Source of the DNA: Chelydra serpentina
Lineage: Eukaryota; Chordata; Testudines; Chelydridae
Assembly: GCA_037349315.1 (NCBI GenBank)
Contig: JBAIAC010000059.1
Span: forward strand, 4,676,001-4,740,000
Direction: 5' to 3'
Length of the DNA: 64,000 bases
The notes under the pieces were generated by a model. That model was not told the origin of the DNA, did not search any database, and was given only the letters and a program-made list of their open reading frames with translations. Below are positions 13,021 to 22,217 of the stretch, piece by piece. Each line of letters starts with the position of its first letter. The stretch's first letter is position 1. A program made the position numbers and the translations under genes.

Positions 13021-14576
13021 GCCCATGAAGAAATTAATAATTCTGTGTTCAGAGCTGGGTTTGAACAGTGGGCAGTAAATAATGCAAGGGGCCACCATTC
13101 TGAACAGTGAGAAAACTGAATATTGAATAGCTGTTTGTTAAGTGAGAACTGCCCATTCTGTGAACTGAAGACGGGTTCCTGTGGAAAAAATAGTATGTGA
13201 TCATGTAATTAAAGAGCATATCAAACTACATATACAGAAGAGGGCTGAATTAAGGTTGTGTCAGCGTGTAGGATTTTGTGTGTGTATTCCTAGGTTTTTA
13301 TAAAAGCAAACTGAAAACACAGAAATTCCTTCATCAGCAGGGTTGGAACCTTTAGTTCCACATTTGAGCTAATGGAGTAACAGATAGGAAATGCCAGAAT
13401 TAAGGTTGCCTATGCAATCTAACCTTTGAGTGCTTGACTTTGCTATCTTAATAATGTTCTTTTTACATAGTCTTTGGGGGTAATATAGACACATACAGAT
13501 GCACACATGTCCATAGAGTATTTTTATATAAACAGAATTTAAACAAAATTATTTATAGTGCTGTAAATATTTTCATCTGTTATCAATGCTAATTTACTTA
13601 ACAAATCTCATACAAAACTAATTGGCCTCTTTCTTTTTTGGGTTGATTCAGCCAAAAAAATACAACTAATACAGCACAAAGCCATCAAAGCAAATTTTTC
13701 AGGGCTTTGACAGCCTGTGAGTGCTTCTACGCAGCAGAATCCAGCAAGACTATTTAAAATTGTGCCCTTAGTGGGTTTAGATTTTTTTAATGAAAAATAT
13801 AATTACATTAAAAATGATTATTACATTGTGGAAAAACAAATAACCAACCAACCAACCACACACATCCACAACCCAGCAACCTCAGTCCTGGGGGACAGAA
13901 GTTTTATTCTCTTTGTGCTCTAGTGACCTACCTCCTGGCTATTACACACTGTCCTAGGTCTTTTGCATTTATTTCTATGCTTAGATAATAGACTGGCCAG
14001 CTGTGTTACAGAACAGCACATGAAGTCTATTCTGTAGGTAAACAATTACAAAAGCCTCAAATGGTCCAGTCTTTTTTGTTGAAAAAGCTATGATTGTCTG
14101 TTAGAGGTTTTTCTGTCTAGAATGGTTTAGCTATATCAGATTTTTAGTCAATACAACATGAGATGCACAAATTGCTAGTCTGCTCAGCGCTGAACAATAC
14201 AATAGAAGCTAAAAACTGTTTCACTTGGAAAAATTAGTAGGAATGTCTGTTCTTTGTATAATTTCAGTAATCTCTAAACCTCCATTATACGCATTCTTAA
14301 TCAAACAAAGTTTATAGTCAAATAGATAATCAGATTGTTTATTCTCAAAAACCCAATTCAGAATTTTGCTGTTTCTCATCCAGACACATTTGTCCCAACA
14401 TGGATTTTCAATAGTACAAGTCTTCTTGTAGAATTAGTTGTTTACAGAGAGTTTTCTCTCTATATATTGGATGTGATATGGATTTTATGGGGAATGAAAA
14501 GTTTTACCCTCTTGTTTTTGAGCTCATTTAGTTTCTTCTCTTGTCTCTAGTTATTTGGGTTTTCTGAGAACAGAGG
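13021..14576. other. no recognisable gene or element
   Basis: AT-rich DNA. A (CCAA)n microsatellite of about four units lies at 13842-13859. Nothing else is supported. Confidence 0.5.
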
Positions 14577-14652
14577 ACTTGATCCAAACCCCAGTGAAGT
14601 CAGTGAAAAGGATCCCAGTGACTTCAGCTGGCTGTGGATCAGGTCCTAATAC
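14577..14652. repeat. short palindromic interspersed repeat ('GATCC...GGATC' type)
   Basis: The left arm 'acttgatccaaaccccag' and the right arm 'ggctgtggatcaggtc' are imperfect inverse complements around a centre containing 'gtgaagtcagtg...cagtgacttcag'. The same architecture occurs at 31511-31617 and 40515-40590. I interpret these as relics of one old hairpin-forming repeat family. Confidence 0.55.
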
Positions 14653-14734
14653 CTTAATGTAAGTGGAGGCAAAATCAGGCTGCAATTTGAGAGCGCTGAT
14701 GCCTTGGGGAGTTCATAATCCAATTAGACAAAAC

Positions 14735-14880
14735 AAAGAGGAAGAAAAAAAGCATTACATCATTCCCATCTATTTTACAGATGGGGAATTGAGGCCCAGA
14801 AAAAATGATCTCTGAGTCCGTAGCAGAGTGAAAAATTGAACTCCGATCTCCTGAGTCCCACCCAAATGTCCTGCCCACAA
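14735..14880 (-). mobile_element. MIR-type SINE, minus strand
   Basis: The plus strand shows the reverse complement of the MIR core ('ttttacagatggggaattgag' then 'cagagtgaaaaattgaactc'). It ends in 'gtcctgcccacaaaacc', where a full MIR would continue into the tRNA-like head. Confidence 0.7.
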
Positions 14881-15197
14881 AACCTGTGTTCAGTGGTTAA
14901 GTTTCTCTTCTGCCCTGGCAACATTTTTTCTTCTGTATGTCTTGTTATTTTGTTCTCGGAGGTTGTAGACCATAAATTGTGGTAGGAGCGCTTATGGGCA
15001 CTCCACTTCCAACAACATATATTCACCTGCAAGATTAACAAGTGCCATGCATCCCTTATCCTATGCAGGCCGAGCCAAATACCTCATTCTAAAAACATCG
15101 ACGTGAAGGAAAAATTCAGTCCTTAGTGTTGGGTGTTTCTAATTCACAGCTTCACACTGTCTTGTGCAACCAGAAATAGACAATGCACAAATTCTTT

Positions 15198-15768
15198 GGG
15201 AATGTCTACACTGCAATCAGAGGTGCAATTGCAACATTTGTAGACAAATCCAACCTAGCTTTGATCTAGTTAACTAAAAACAAACAAACAAAAAAACTAT
15301 GGGAGTGAAGCTGCAGTGAATAAATACCCAGGGTCCTGATCAGGCTTGTTTAGGCATGTTGAAGCCCTGCTGCCATGGTTTCCCTGCTATTGGTACATGG
15401 GGCTAGTCTATGCTGGAAACGCTAAAGCACTGCCGCAGCAGTGCTTTAATGTGCCTTGTGTGGTCGCGGCGCAGCACTGGGAGAGAGCTCTCCCAGCGCT
15501 CTAAAAAAACCACCTCAACAAGGGGCGCAGCTCCCAGCACTGGGAGAGTGACTCCCAGCTCTGGGGCACTGTTTACACTGGCGCTTTACAGCGCTGAAAC
15601 TTGCGCTCAGGGGGGGTGTTTTTTCACACCCGAGTGAGAAAGTTGCAACGCGGTAAAGCGCCAGTGTAGACAAGCCCATGGTTTCACTACTACCGGTACT
15701 CATGCTAGCTAGAGTAAAGCTAGCTCAGGTATATCTACACATGCTGCAATTGCAATGTAGACATACCC
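15198..15768. mobile_element. outer MITE with GGG(A/T)ATGTCTACACTGCAAT termini
   Basis: The left end (from 15198) and the reverse complement of the right end (to 15768) share a terminal inverted repeat of about 20 bp, GGGNATGTCTACAYTGCAAT. The element has no coding capacity. Its interior is interrupted by a second MITE (15400-15677). The GTCTACA terminus recalls PIF/Harbinger elements in this window, but I could not find a convincing target-site duplication. Confidence 0.65.
15400..15677. mobile_element. nested PIF/Harbinger-type MITE with ATG target duplication
   Basis: It begins GGGCTAGTCTATGCTGG and ends in the inverse complement GCCAGTGTAGACAAGCCC. Three-base ATG duplications lie directly outside (15397-15399 and 15678-15680), as expected of PIF/Harbinger transposition (3-bp TSD). 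The interior is GC-rich and partly self-complementary (repeated 'agcactgggagag'). A longer imperfect direct repeat of about 25 bp also flanks it (15374-15398 and 15677-15701), which a 3-bp TSD does not explain. Confidence 0.7.
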
Positions 15769-16130
15769 ATTGATAATGTACTCTTCTGTTTGTTCCTTTT
15801 CTGCAGACACGCTGTTAAATTTAAACAGACCTCGTGGCCTACGGAAAGCAGGAATTATTAGTTTGCTCCTCATGCTCTTGTTCTCATCCCTTAGTTATCT
15901 TCAGTTGCTGCACAGGCTTTTGAGTTCTCCCCAAAACCATATTCCATCATTGTCTGATTCTTCTAACTGGAACCTGGTTCTCCCAGTATAAGGCAATTAT
16001 GTAAAACAAATACTTAGATCTAGTTCCGTTCTTCTCTGTGCGATTTAAATGCAACATGAAGCTGGCTAGCGAACAGCAACCGGAGGAGAGAGACAAATGA
16101 AAAAATACATGAGCAGGGAGCGGGATGGAG

Positions 16131-17580
16131 GGAAAGGAAGGTCCCAGGAGTAGGAGGGGTCCCGGGACGGCTAAAGATTTATGTATGTCCAAGGATCATA
16201 TCCAACCTTCTCCTTTGGAGTACAGTGCAGAGGGTACTGTACTTCAGCAGGGCCAAACTGCAGAGGGACGGGTGTTGAGTGCAGTGGATAGTGGGAGTCC
16301 ACAGTGCTGGACTGTGAGGAGGGAGGAGTGGAATGCAGCAGGTACAGACTGTAGCCAGGAGATTGATAAGAGTGTGTTGGCAGTGTCTGTGGGGTTCATG
16401 GGAAAGAGTTTTGTGACAGCGGCTGCAGGGGAGGCTGGGAGCGAAGCTGCTCGGTTTGAAGAGCTAGTATCGCCTGGAGCATGTCCTTTCGGTCCCTCTT
16501 CTTGCTGTCCTGCCACTCCTTCAATTCCTGTTTCTCGGCAGTGGAGTGCATCATAACCTCATGCAGAAAGTCATCTCTAGTTCTTCTTGGACGCTTTCTA
16601 ATTCTGCGCAGCCATTCTGCTGCCGATAACAAAGAGGGAGGCTGGGCTTCCAAGGTCATCTCTGTGAAGTTTAAATGCAACATTTTACAGAAGCAGTATT
16701 GTTTGCAACACAGACAACACTGATTCAGTGCTTTAAAACACAGCCAGTAGTCACACACCTGTCACTAACTGGCTGACCCCAGGCAAGCACACATGAGCCA
16801 CAAGCCCCCCAAAATGGTGAGTAGCCACAGGGGCAGGGTAAATCAGTGTTCCCGGACCCTGATGTACACTGGGCACATGGCTCTTGGGGAGAGCCAGCAC
16901 TGTCGGGAAGGGGAGCCGATAATCATTCCTGTCCCCACATTTTCCACAGGCTGTGTTCATTATGGAAGATATCTCGCTGCTGCTTTTACCCTACATTGCA
17001 ATGTGTCCCGGTCATGGCCCCTTTTTGTCATACATTGTGAAATCTGTCTGTAGGTATCATAATTCCTATGGCTGGAGCACAGCTGGGACTGCAGTGTCTC
17101 CTCTCCCAAAATGGTGATGAGGTCCTGCAGCTCGGCATTGCTCCAAGCGGGGGATCACTTGGTGCTTGGAGCAGGCGTGGCCACTTGGAAAGATGTGCTG
17201 AGACCACTGCACACGTCACTGAGCAAACAGGAAGGGGACTTTCAAATTTGCAAAGGAATGTAAGGGGTGGGGATGACAGTTGGTCAGCTGAGGGCAGGGC
17301 AGTCGAGTTCAAACCGATGAGCAGAGAGGTGAGAACAGGCATTGGGGGACACCTCCCGGAGGCCAATCGCAGCGCTGCAATTGCCACAGTGTCTACCCTG
17401 GCACTGCAGCTCTGTAGCCCCGGGGCAGAAAGCTGTACACCTCTCGTCGGGGTGGTTTTTTTAAAGCACTACAACTGCACAGTTTCTGCGCACTAAGTGG
17501 CTTGGCAGTGTGTACTCCTCGGGAGCTACAGTGCAGAAAGCTGCTTTACTGCGCAGAAACTTGTCAGTGTAGACAGGGCC
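16131..17580 (-). mobile_element. PIF/Harbinger derivative keeping only a SANT-gene remnant
   Basis: The right end at 17580 carries the minus-strand terminus GGCCCTGTCTACACTGACAA, the same GTCTACACT signature as the complete Harbinger at 18905-23879, followed by TAA as a possible target duplication. The interior holds the two-exon accessory gene in minus orientation but no transposase. The left end (about 16131) is uncertain because I cannot find the matching terminus. Confidence 0.65.
16171..17200 (-). pseudogene. Harbinger SANT/Myb-like accessory protein, decayed two-exon gene
   Basis: In PIF/Harbinger transposons this accessory protein binds DNA and helps bring the transposase to the nucleus and element ends. 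Exon 1 remnant (16984-17157) encodes a trihelix/SANT-like block with 'WSNAELQDLITILGEE', then 'RNYDTYRQISQCM' and 'QCRVK', after which the homology stops. A TGA at 17155-17157 just before the conserved SPAW looks like CGA to TGA decay. Exon 2 (16663 down to 16171) follows a CACAG acceptor and encodes 'EMTLEAQPPSLLS', a basic 'RKRPRRTRDDFLHEVM' helix and a coiled-coil-like 'ALQTEQL' segment. It ends in 'GYDPWTYINL' plus stop at 16171-16173. The blocks fall in different frames, so the gene is frameshifted. About 20 residues appear to be missing after 'KKRDRK'. Confidence 0.72.
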
Positions 17581-17690
17581 TAAAAAGAGAGAGGTAATAG
17601 CGAAGGGGGATTTGATTATTCGATATATAGTTGGATTTGTGGCGACAGGGAGAATCACTTGGTAAATTGCTTACTGGTGTGTAAGTGGCA

Positions 17691-17770
17691 ACTCTGTGGG
17701 TGCTCCCGGGCTCAAGCACCCATAGAAAAAAAATAGTGGGTGCTCAACACCCAGGAGCCCGAGCTTGAGT
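17691..17770. repeat. short hairpin repeat with GGGTGCT/AGCACCC arms
   Basis: 'gggtgctcccgggctcaagc' followed by 'accc' folds back on itself, and a second GGGTGCT...ACACCC pair follows. It is probably a fragment of an interspersed repeat. Its full limits are not visible. Confidence 0.45.
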
Positions 17771-17924
17771 GTGGAATGTGATGAGTTCTGTGCTGCTAAC
17801 AACTTCTGCCCTTGGGGCAGAGAGTTTGTTTATAAACAGAGGCAGGGTGATTAAATTAATGACAAGCCTTTTGTTATCTTAAATTAAGGATCCCTAGATG
17901 ATCCTGAAAGCATTGCCAGTCACT

Positions 17925-18315
17925 CCAGTTAAAACATAGGAAACAAAGGGTAGGAATAAATGGTCCATTTTCAGAATGGAGAGAAGTAAATCCTGGTGTC
18001 CCCTGAGGAGATCAGTGCTGTTCAACCTATTCATAAATGATTTGCAAAAAAGGGTAAACAGTGAGGTGGCAAAGTTTGCAGATGATACAAAATTACTCAA
18101 GATTAAGTCCAAAGCTGACTGCAAATTGTTACAAAGGGGTCTCACAAAACTGGGTGACTTGGCAACAAAATGCTAGATGAAATTCAATGTTAAATGCAAA
18201 GTAATGCACATGGCAAAATAAAATCCCAACTATACATACAAAATGATGGTGCCTAAATTAGCTGTTACCCATCAAGAAAGAGATCCTGGGGTCATTTGCA
18301 GTACTCTGGAAGCAC
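17925..18315 (+). mobile_element. CR1 LINE internal RT fragment
   Basis: Translation gives the RT palm region 'LFNLFINDLQKRVNSEVAKF' followed by ADDTKLL, then the 'TKLGDLATK' and 'NPNYTYKMM' blocks. It includes the catalytic FADD box but is bounded on both sides by unrelated sequence and contains stops (for example after 'LATKC'). It belongs to the same lineage as the copies at 25-27 and 59-60 kb. Confidence 0.85.
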
Positions 18316-18497
18316 TATGTTTCCGGAATACGGCAAATTTATAAGAATCCTCCTCATTCTCCAGTTTCAGAAGAATTAAACATTATTTCCAGTCATCAAT
18401 GGGACAGACACAACTGATTAATATAGCCGTGCTTAACATGCATCAAGACAATACCAGGGAACTAGATGTAAATAAGATTGCTGACAAAAAAATTAAT

Positions 18498-18904
18498 CGC
18501 GATTAATCGCACTGCTAAACAATAGAATACACCTGAAATTTATTAAATATTTTTGGCTGGTTTTCTACATTTTCAAATATATTGATTTTTTTTATTGCAA
18601 CACAGAATAGAAAGTGTACATTGCTCACTTTATATTATTTTTATTACAAATATTTTCATTGTAAAAATGGTAAAATAAATAGTATTTTTCAATTCACCTC
18701 ATACAAGTACTGTAGTGCAATCTCTGTATCATGAAAGTGTAATTTACAAATGTAGATTTTTTTTGTTATATAACTGCACTCAAAAGCAAAACAATGTAAA
18801 ACTTTAGAGCCTACAAGGCCACTCAGTCCTACTTCTTTTTCAGCCAATCACTAAGAGAAGCAAGTTTGTTTACATTTACGGGAGATACTGCTGCCTGCTT
18901 CTTA
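18498..18904 (+). repeat. left inverted arm, outer part, of the hAT derivative
   Basis: It pairs with the reverse complement of about 24576-24952. Matching blocks include 'ttttctacattttcaaatat', 'ctcactttatatt', 'tacaagtactgtagtgc', 'aaaactttagagcctacaag' and 'cagccaatc'. The arms differ by scattered substitutions and small indels, so they have diverged after formation. Confidence 0.88.
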
Positions 18905-19887
18905 GGCCCGGTCTACACTAGGACTTTATGTCGAATTTAGCAGCGTTAACTCAGTTTTACCCTGCACCCGTCCACATTAGGAAGCTATTTATTTCGACAT
19001 AAATGGCTCTTTAATTCAATTTCTGTACTCCTCCCCGACGAGGGGAGTAGCGCTAAATTCGACATGGCCATGTCGAATTCGTGGTACTGTGGACGGAATT
19101 CGACACTAATAGCTCCGGGAGCTATCCCACTGTGCACCACTCAGTGGACGCTCAGGACAGCAATCCGTACTCGGATGCTCTGACCTGCCACTCAGGAAAA
19201 GCCCTGGGAAAATTTGAATTCCTTTTCCTGTCTGGCCAGTTTGAATCTCATTTCCTGTTTGGACATCGTGGCGAGCTCAGCAGCACTGGCAACGATGCAG
19301 AGCTCTCCAGCAGAGGTTACCATGCAATCCCAGAATAGAAAGAGGGCTCCAGCATGGACTGATCGGGAAGTTTTGGATCTGATCGCTGTGTGGGGAGATG
19401 AATCCGTCCTATCCAAGCTCTGATCCAAAAGACGGAATGCAAAAATTTATGAAAAAATATCCCAGGCTATGACGGAGAGAGGATACAGCCGGGATGCAAC
19501 GCAGTGCCGCGTGAAAATCAAGGAGCTGCGACAGGCGTACCAGAAGACCAAGGAGTCCAACGGATGCTCCGGATTGCAGCCACACACTTGCCGTTTTTAC
19601 GAGGCACTGCATGCTATGCTCGGTGGTGCTGCCACCACTACCCCACCAGTGTCCGTGGACTCCGACGACGGGGTCTTATCTACGGCCACGTCGTCGGAGG
19701 TTTTCGCGGACGGTGAAGATGAGGAAGGAGAGGAGGAGGACGAGGCAGTCGACAGCGCTTTCAATGTTGATTTCCCCGACAGCCATGATCTATTCATCAC
19801 CCTGACTGAGATCCCCTACCAACCCTCCCAAGGCAGCATCCCTGACAAGGAACCAGGCGAAGGATCAGCAGGTCAGTGTTTTAAACA

Positions 19888-19893
19888 TTTATT
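19888..19893 (-). terminator. AATAAA poly(A) signal for the antisense 96-codon ORF
   Basis: TTTATT on the plus strand, hence AATAAA on minus, about 90 bases after the ORF stop at 19984. It lies just inside the intron of the SANT gene. A chance hexamer is possible in this AT-rich spot. Confidence 0.45.
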
Positions 19894-19983
19894 TGGAATA
19901 CAATAGGCATGGTGTATAAGCACTGTGTTTGTATTGCTTAATTGGCCTTAGGCGCTTCAGCTTTGAGTCGTTTTCCAGTGCAA

Positions 19984-20274
19984 CTACTCGAAAAGTCTGT
20001 CAATATGTATGGGGATAGAGGAGAAATCCCCATTGGAGATCTCCGCGAAGCTCTCCTGGAGGTACAGTGAAAGCTTTTGTATCAGGTTCCCAGGGAGAGC
20101 GGCCTTATTGTCTCCTCCATGGTAGGATACTTTCCCGCGCCATGCAAGCTGCAGGTACTCTGGTATCATTGCCTTGCATAGCATGGCTGCATACGGCCCC
20201 AGGGTTTGCTGGCATTGACGCAGCATGCGGTCTTTCTCCGTCTCCGTAATCCTCATCAGAGTGATATCAGTCAT
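19984..20274 (-). CDS. antisense 96-aa ORF inside the Harbinger SANT-gene intron
   Basis: I do not recognise a family. The frame runs ATG to TAG without interruption (96 codons). The start context is GGCACC-ATG-A, with the strong A at -3. An AATAAA follows about 90 bases after the stop. The predicted product is compact and protein-like: charged N-terminus 'RITETEKDRMLRQCQQ', a central 'MIPEYLQLAWRGKVSYHGG', then an amphipathic 'LIQKLSLYLQESFAEI' helix and 'IPIHIDRLFE' end. It has no signal peptide or membrane segment. It lies wholly in the SANT-gene intron on the opposite strand, just downstream (on minus) of a GC-rich tandem array that could serve as a promoter. It may be a third element-encoded gene, a captured sequence or a chance ORF. 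A chance ORF is less likely given the start context and poly(A) signal, but not excluded. Confidence 0.45.
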   Translation of the reverse strand: MTDITLMRITETEKDRMLRQCQQTLGPYAAMLCKAMIPEYLQLAWRGKVSYHGGDNKAALPGNLIQKLSLYLQESFAEISNGDFSSIPIHIDRLFE

Positions 20275-20425
20275 GGTGCCCTGGTTTGAATGAGTGGTTT
20301 TTTTAGTATAGTGAATTCTTCATTTTCCCTTTAAAGAAAGACACCCGGCGGTTTCCATCCACGCGGGGGGGGGAGGGAGTTGGGAGGCTAACCATTCGAA
20401 CTTAGTGGTGCGCAGGCAGGGAGAG

Positions 20426-20640
20426 TTCCCGGGAGCGGCCACGCGGAGGGGGGGGAAAGAGTATGCGAGCTGTTCAAACAGAGCGGTTCGCGGGCACTTT
20501 CAGTTCCCGGGAGCGGCCACGCGGAGGGGGAGAAAGGGTAGGCGAGCCGTTCAAACAGAGCAGTTCGCGGGCACTTTCAGTTCCCGGGAATGGCCACGCG
20601 GGGGGGGGGTAAAGAGTTGGCGAGCCGCTGTAGATGAGCG
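20426..20640 (+). repeat. GC-rich 77-78-bp tandem array, about three units
   Basis: Units start at 20426, 20504 and 20581, each with 'ttcccgggagcggccacgcg' (third unit 'gaatgg'), then a G-run, then 'ggcgagc...gttcaaacagagcggttcgcggg'. The spacing of 78 and 77 bp is near exact. It is CpG-rich and lies in the SANT-gene intron, upstream of the antisense ORF. Confidence 0.9.
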
Positions 20641-21526
20641 GTTTGGGCAGCAGCAGGAACTGGCCGCCGCCAGGAACTGTGATTGAAACCTGGGAGTAGA
20701 GCACTGCTGTGAAGTAAGCTCTCAGCAGTCCAAAGGCAACAGCTTACCATGGTCTCCAGAGAGCAGATTTCCAGTGTTCAGCAAGGCTTTTGGGATCTGT
20801 ACACCGGGACCCCAGATACTCAGGATAAAGACATAATATTCGACCTTGTAGTAAGTGGACATGTGATAGGTACTGTGCTTGGTCTTATTCACAGGGAAAG
20901 AGTATAGGCATTGTTCTGGAAAAAGTATCTTTCTGAGGAATTCACTCCCTTTATGTCATCCCACAGCTGCGAGTGTCTCCCGCCCTACCCGTGGATCACC
21001 CTCCCAGAGGCTTGCGCTGATCAGGCGGCGCAAAAAGAGAACCCGGGACGACATGTTCTCAGAATTGATGGTCTGTTCGCGAAAGGAGGCGGCACAGCGG
21101 AGAGAGGATGTCTCAAGGTCCGAGCGAGCAGTCAGCGAATGGGAGCAGAGGGCTGAAGCTCGCGAGGACAGGTGGCGGCAGGAAGACCAGTAGGCGACTC
21201 AAACGCTGCTGGGACTAATGAGGGAGCAAACTGACACGCTCCGGCGCCTGGTAGACGTTCTCCAGGACAGGAGACAGGAGGAAAGAGCACCTCTATATGT
21301 TATTTCCAACCGCCCTCCCCCGCCACAAAGTTCAATCCCCCCCTCACCCAAAGTCACTAGAACGAGGGGAGGCAGGGGCCGTGGAAATAATCACTCCACC
21401 CCTGCAGACTGCTCCAGTAGCAGAAGGCTCTCATTTCCAAAACTTTAGATGGGTCCTTTCCTTCCCTCCAACCGCACCCCACAACAGTTCCCTGCCCAGG
21501 TATCATCTAAAAAATATGCTCCCCTT

Positions 21527-21532
21527 AATAAA
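21527..21532 (+). terminator. AATAAA poly(A) signal of the SANT gene
   Basis: AATAAA about 80 bases after the stop codon of exon 2, in a suitable position for the plus-strand transcript. Confidence 0.65.
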
Positions 21533-22092
21533 AATGTTTGTTTTGCACAGTGCTGTTTCCCTGACTTTCTTTCACAGGACGGTTTGGTTTTGGGGGAGTG
21601 CGTAAGGGGGTTTGTTATTAGCGACGACAGGCGCCAGAACCAGGGTACAGACAGGGGGAAAGGATCAACATAAAGTCATTCTCACATTGCATGCACTGGG
21701 CACACTTGTCATTCTGGGAGGGAGTTGTCTTGTTCTCTATGGGGGGGGGGGGGCCTGTGACTTTCTGGTGGGGGAGGGTGTCTGCAGATCTTTTGCAGCC
21801 GGCGATAGCCTGCATGACAGATCCATGCAGCAGGGGATCTGTGGCCGCAATCCATGGCCAAAAAGTCACAAAGGCCCCACCACACACTGTTGCGAATAGG
21901 AGGGGTTGCTGGCTCCCTTGAAACAAGCAGTCCAGCACTTCGGACTGCTCTGGGAGCAGGAGCATGTCATTCCCCGAGTTTGGAAGCGTACTTTCCAACA
22001 CTCCACCCACTCCCCAACCGCGGTATGCGTCCCAGGTTAAACCCTTAACCGAGAAATCATTAATAGAGACGGTTTTAATAAACAATATTTCC

Positions 22093-22098
22093 TTTATT
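22093..22098 (-). terminator. AATAAA poly(A) signal of the transposase gene
   Basis: TTTATT on plus, hence AATAAA on minus, about 120 bases downstream of the transposase stop at 22218-22220. Confidence 0.65.
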
Positions 22099-22217
22099 AT
22101 ACTTTTAAAGCATTGGATGAAGGGGGAGAAAGGGGTTGGTAATTGGAGAGGATAGGCAACAGAAACTGGGTAAAGAAATGGGGGCAGGTTCAGCTTCTGT
22201 TTAAACAAGCGTAACAG

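Larger units (their letters stand above)
19295..21448 (+). pseudogene. Harbinger SANT/Myb-like accessory protein, two exons, two in-frame stops
   Basis: The DNA-binding partner of the Harbinger transposase, about 352 codons if both stops are ignored. Exon 1 (19295-19871) starts MQSSPAEV, then 'RKRAPAWTDREVLDLIAVWG', and encodes a SANT/trihelix domain with 'AMTERGYSRDATQCRVKIKE' and 'CRFYEALHAMLG', then an acidic stretch. It ends at a GCAG/GTCAGT donor in phase 1. Exon 2 (20967-21448) follows a CCCACAG acceptor and restores the same frame. It encodes a basic 'RRRKKRTRDDMFSELM' helix, a charged coiled-coil-like region and a Pro-rich tail. Stops lie at 19421-19423 (codon 43, TGA where CGA is expected, so probable CpG decay) and 21191-21193 (codon 268, TAG). 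A poly(A) signal lies at 21527. The first stop cuts the DNA-binding domain, so this copy cannot supply the partner protein. Confidence 0.85.
21449..22217. other. convergent 3' region of the two Harbinger genes
   Basis: It holds the 3' UTRs of both genes, with AATAAA on plus at 21527 and on minus at 22093-22098, and a G13 run at 21741-21753. The minus frame of the transposase stays open for roughly 200 further codons (to about 21618) beyond its TGA. See the findings. Confidence 0.6.

Noticed and set aside
20426..20640. Regular 77-78-bp repeats suggesting a CRISPR-like array
   Set aside because: The units are contiguous tandem repeats without unique spacers, and the setting is a eukaryotic transposon intron.
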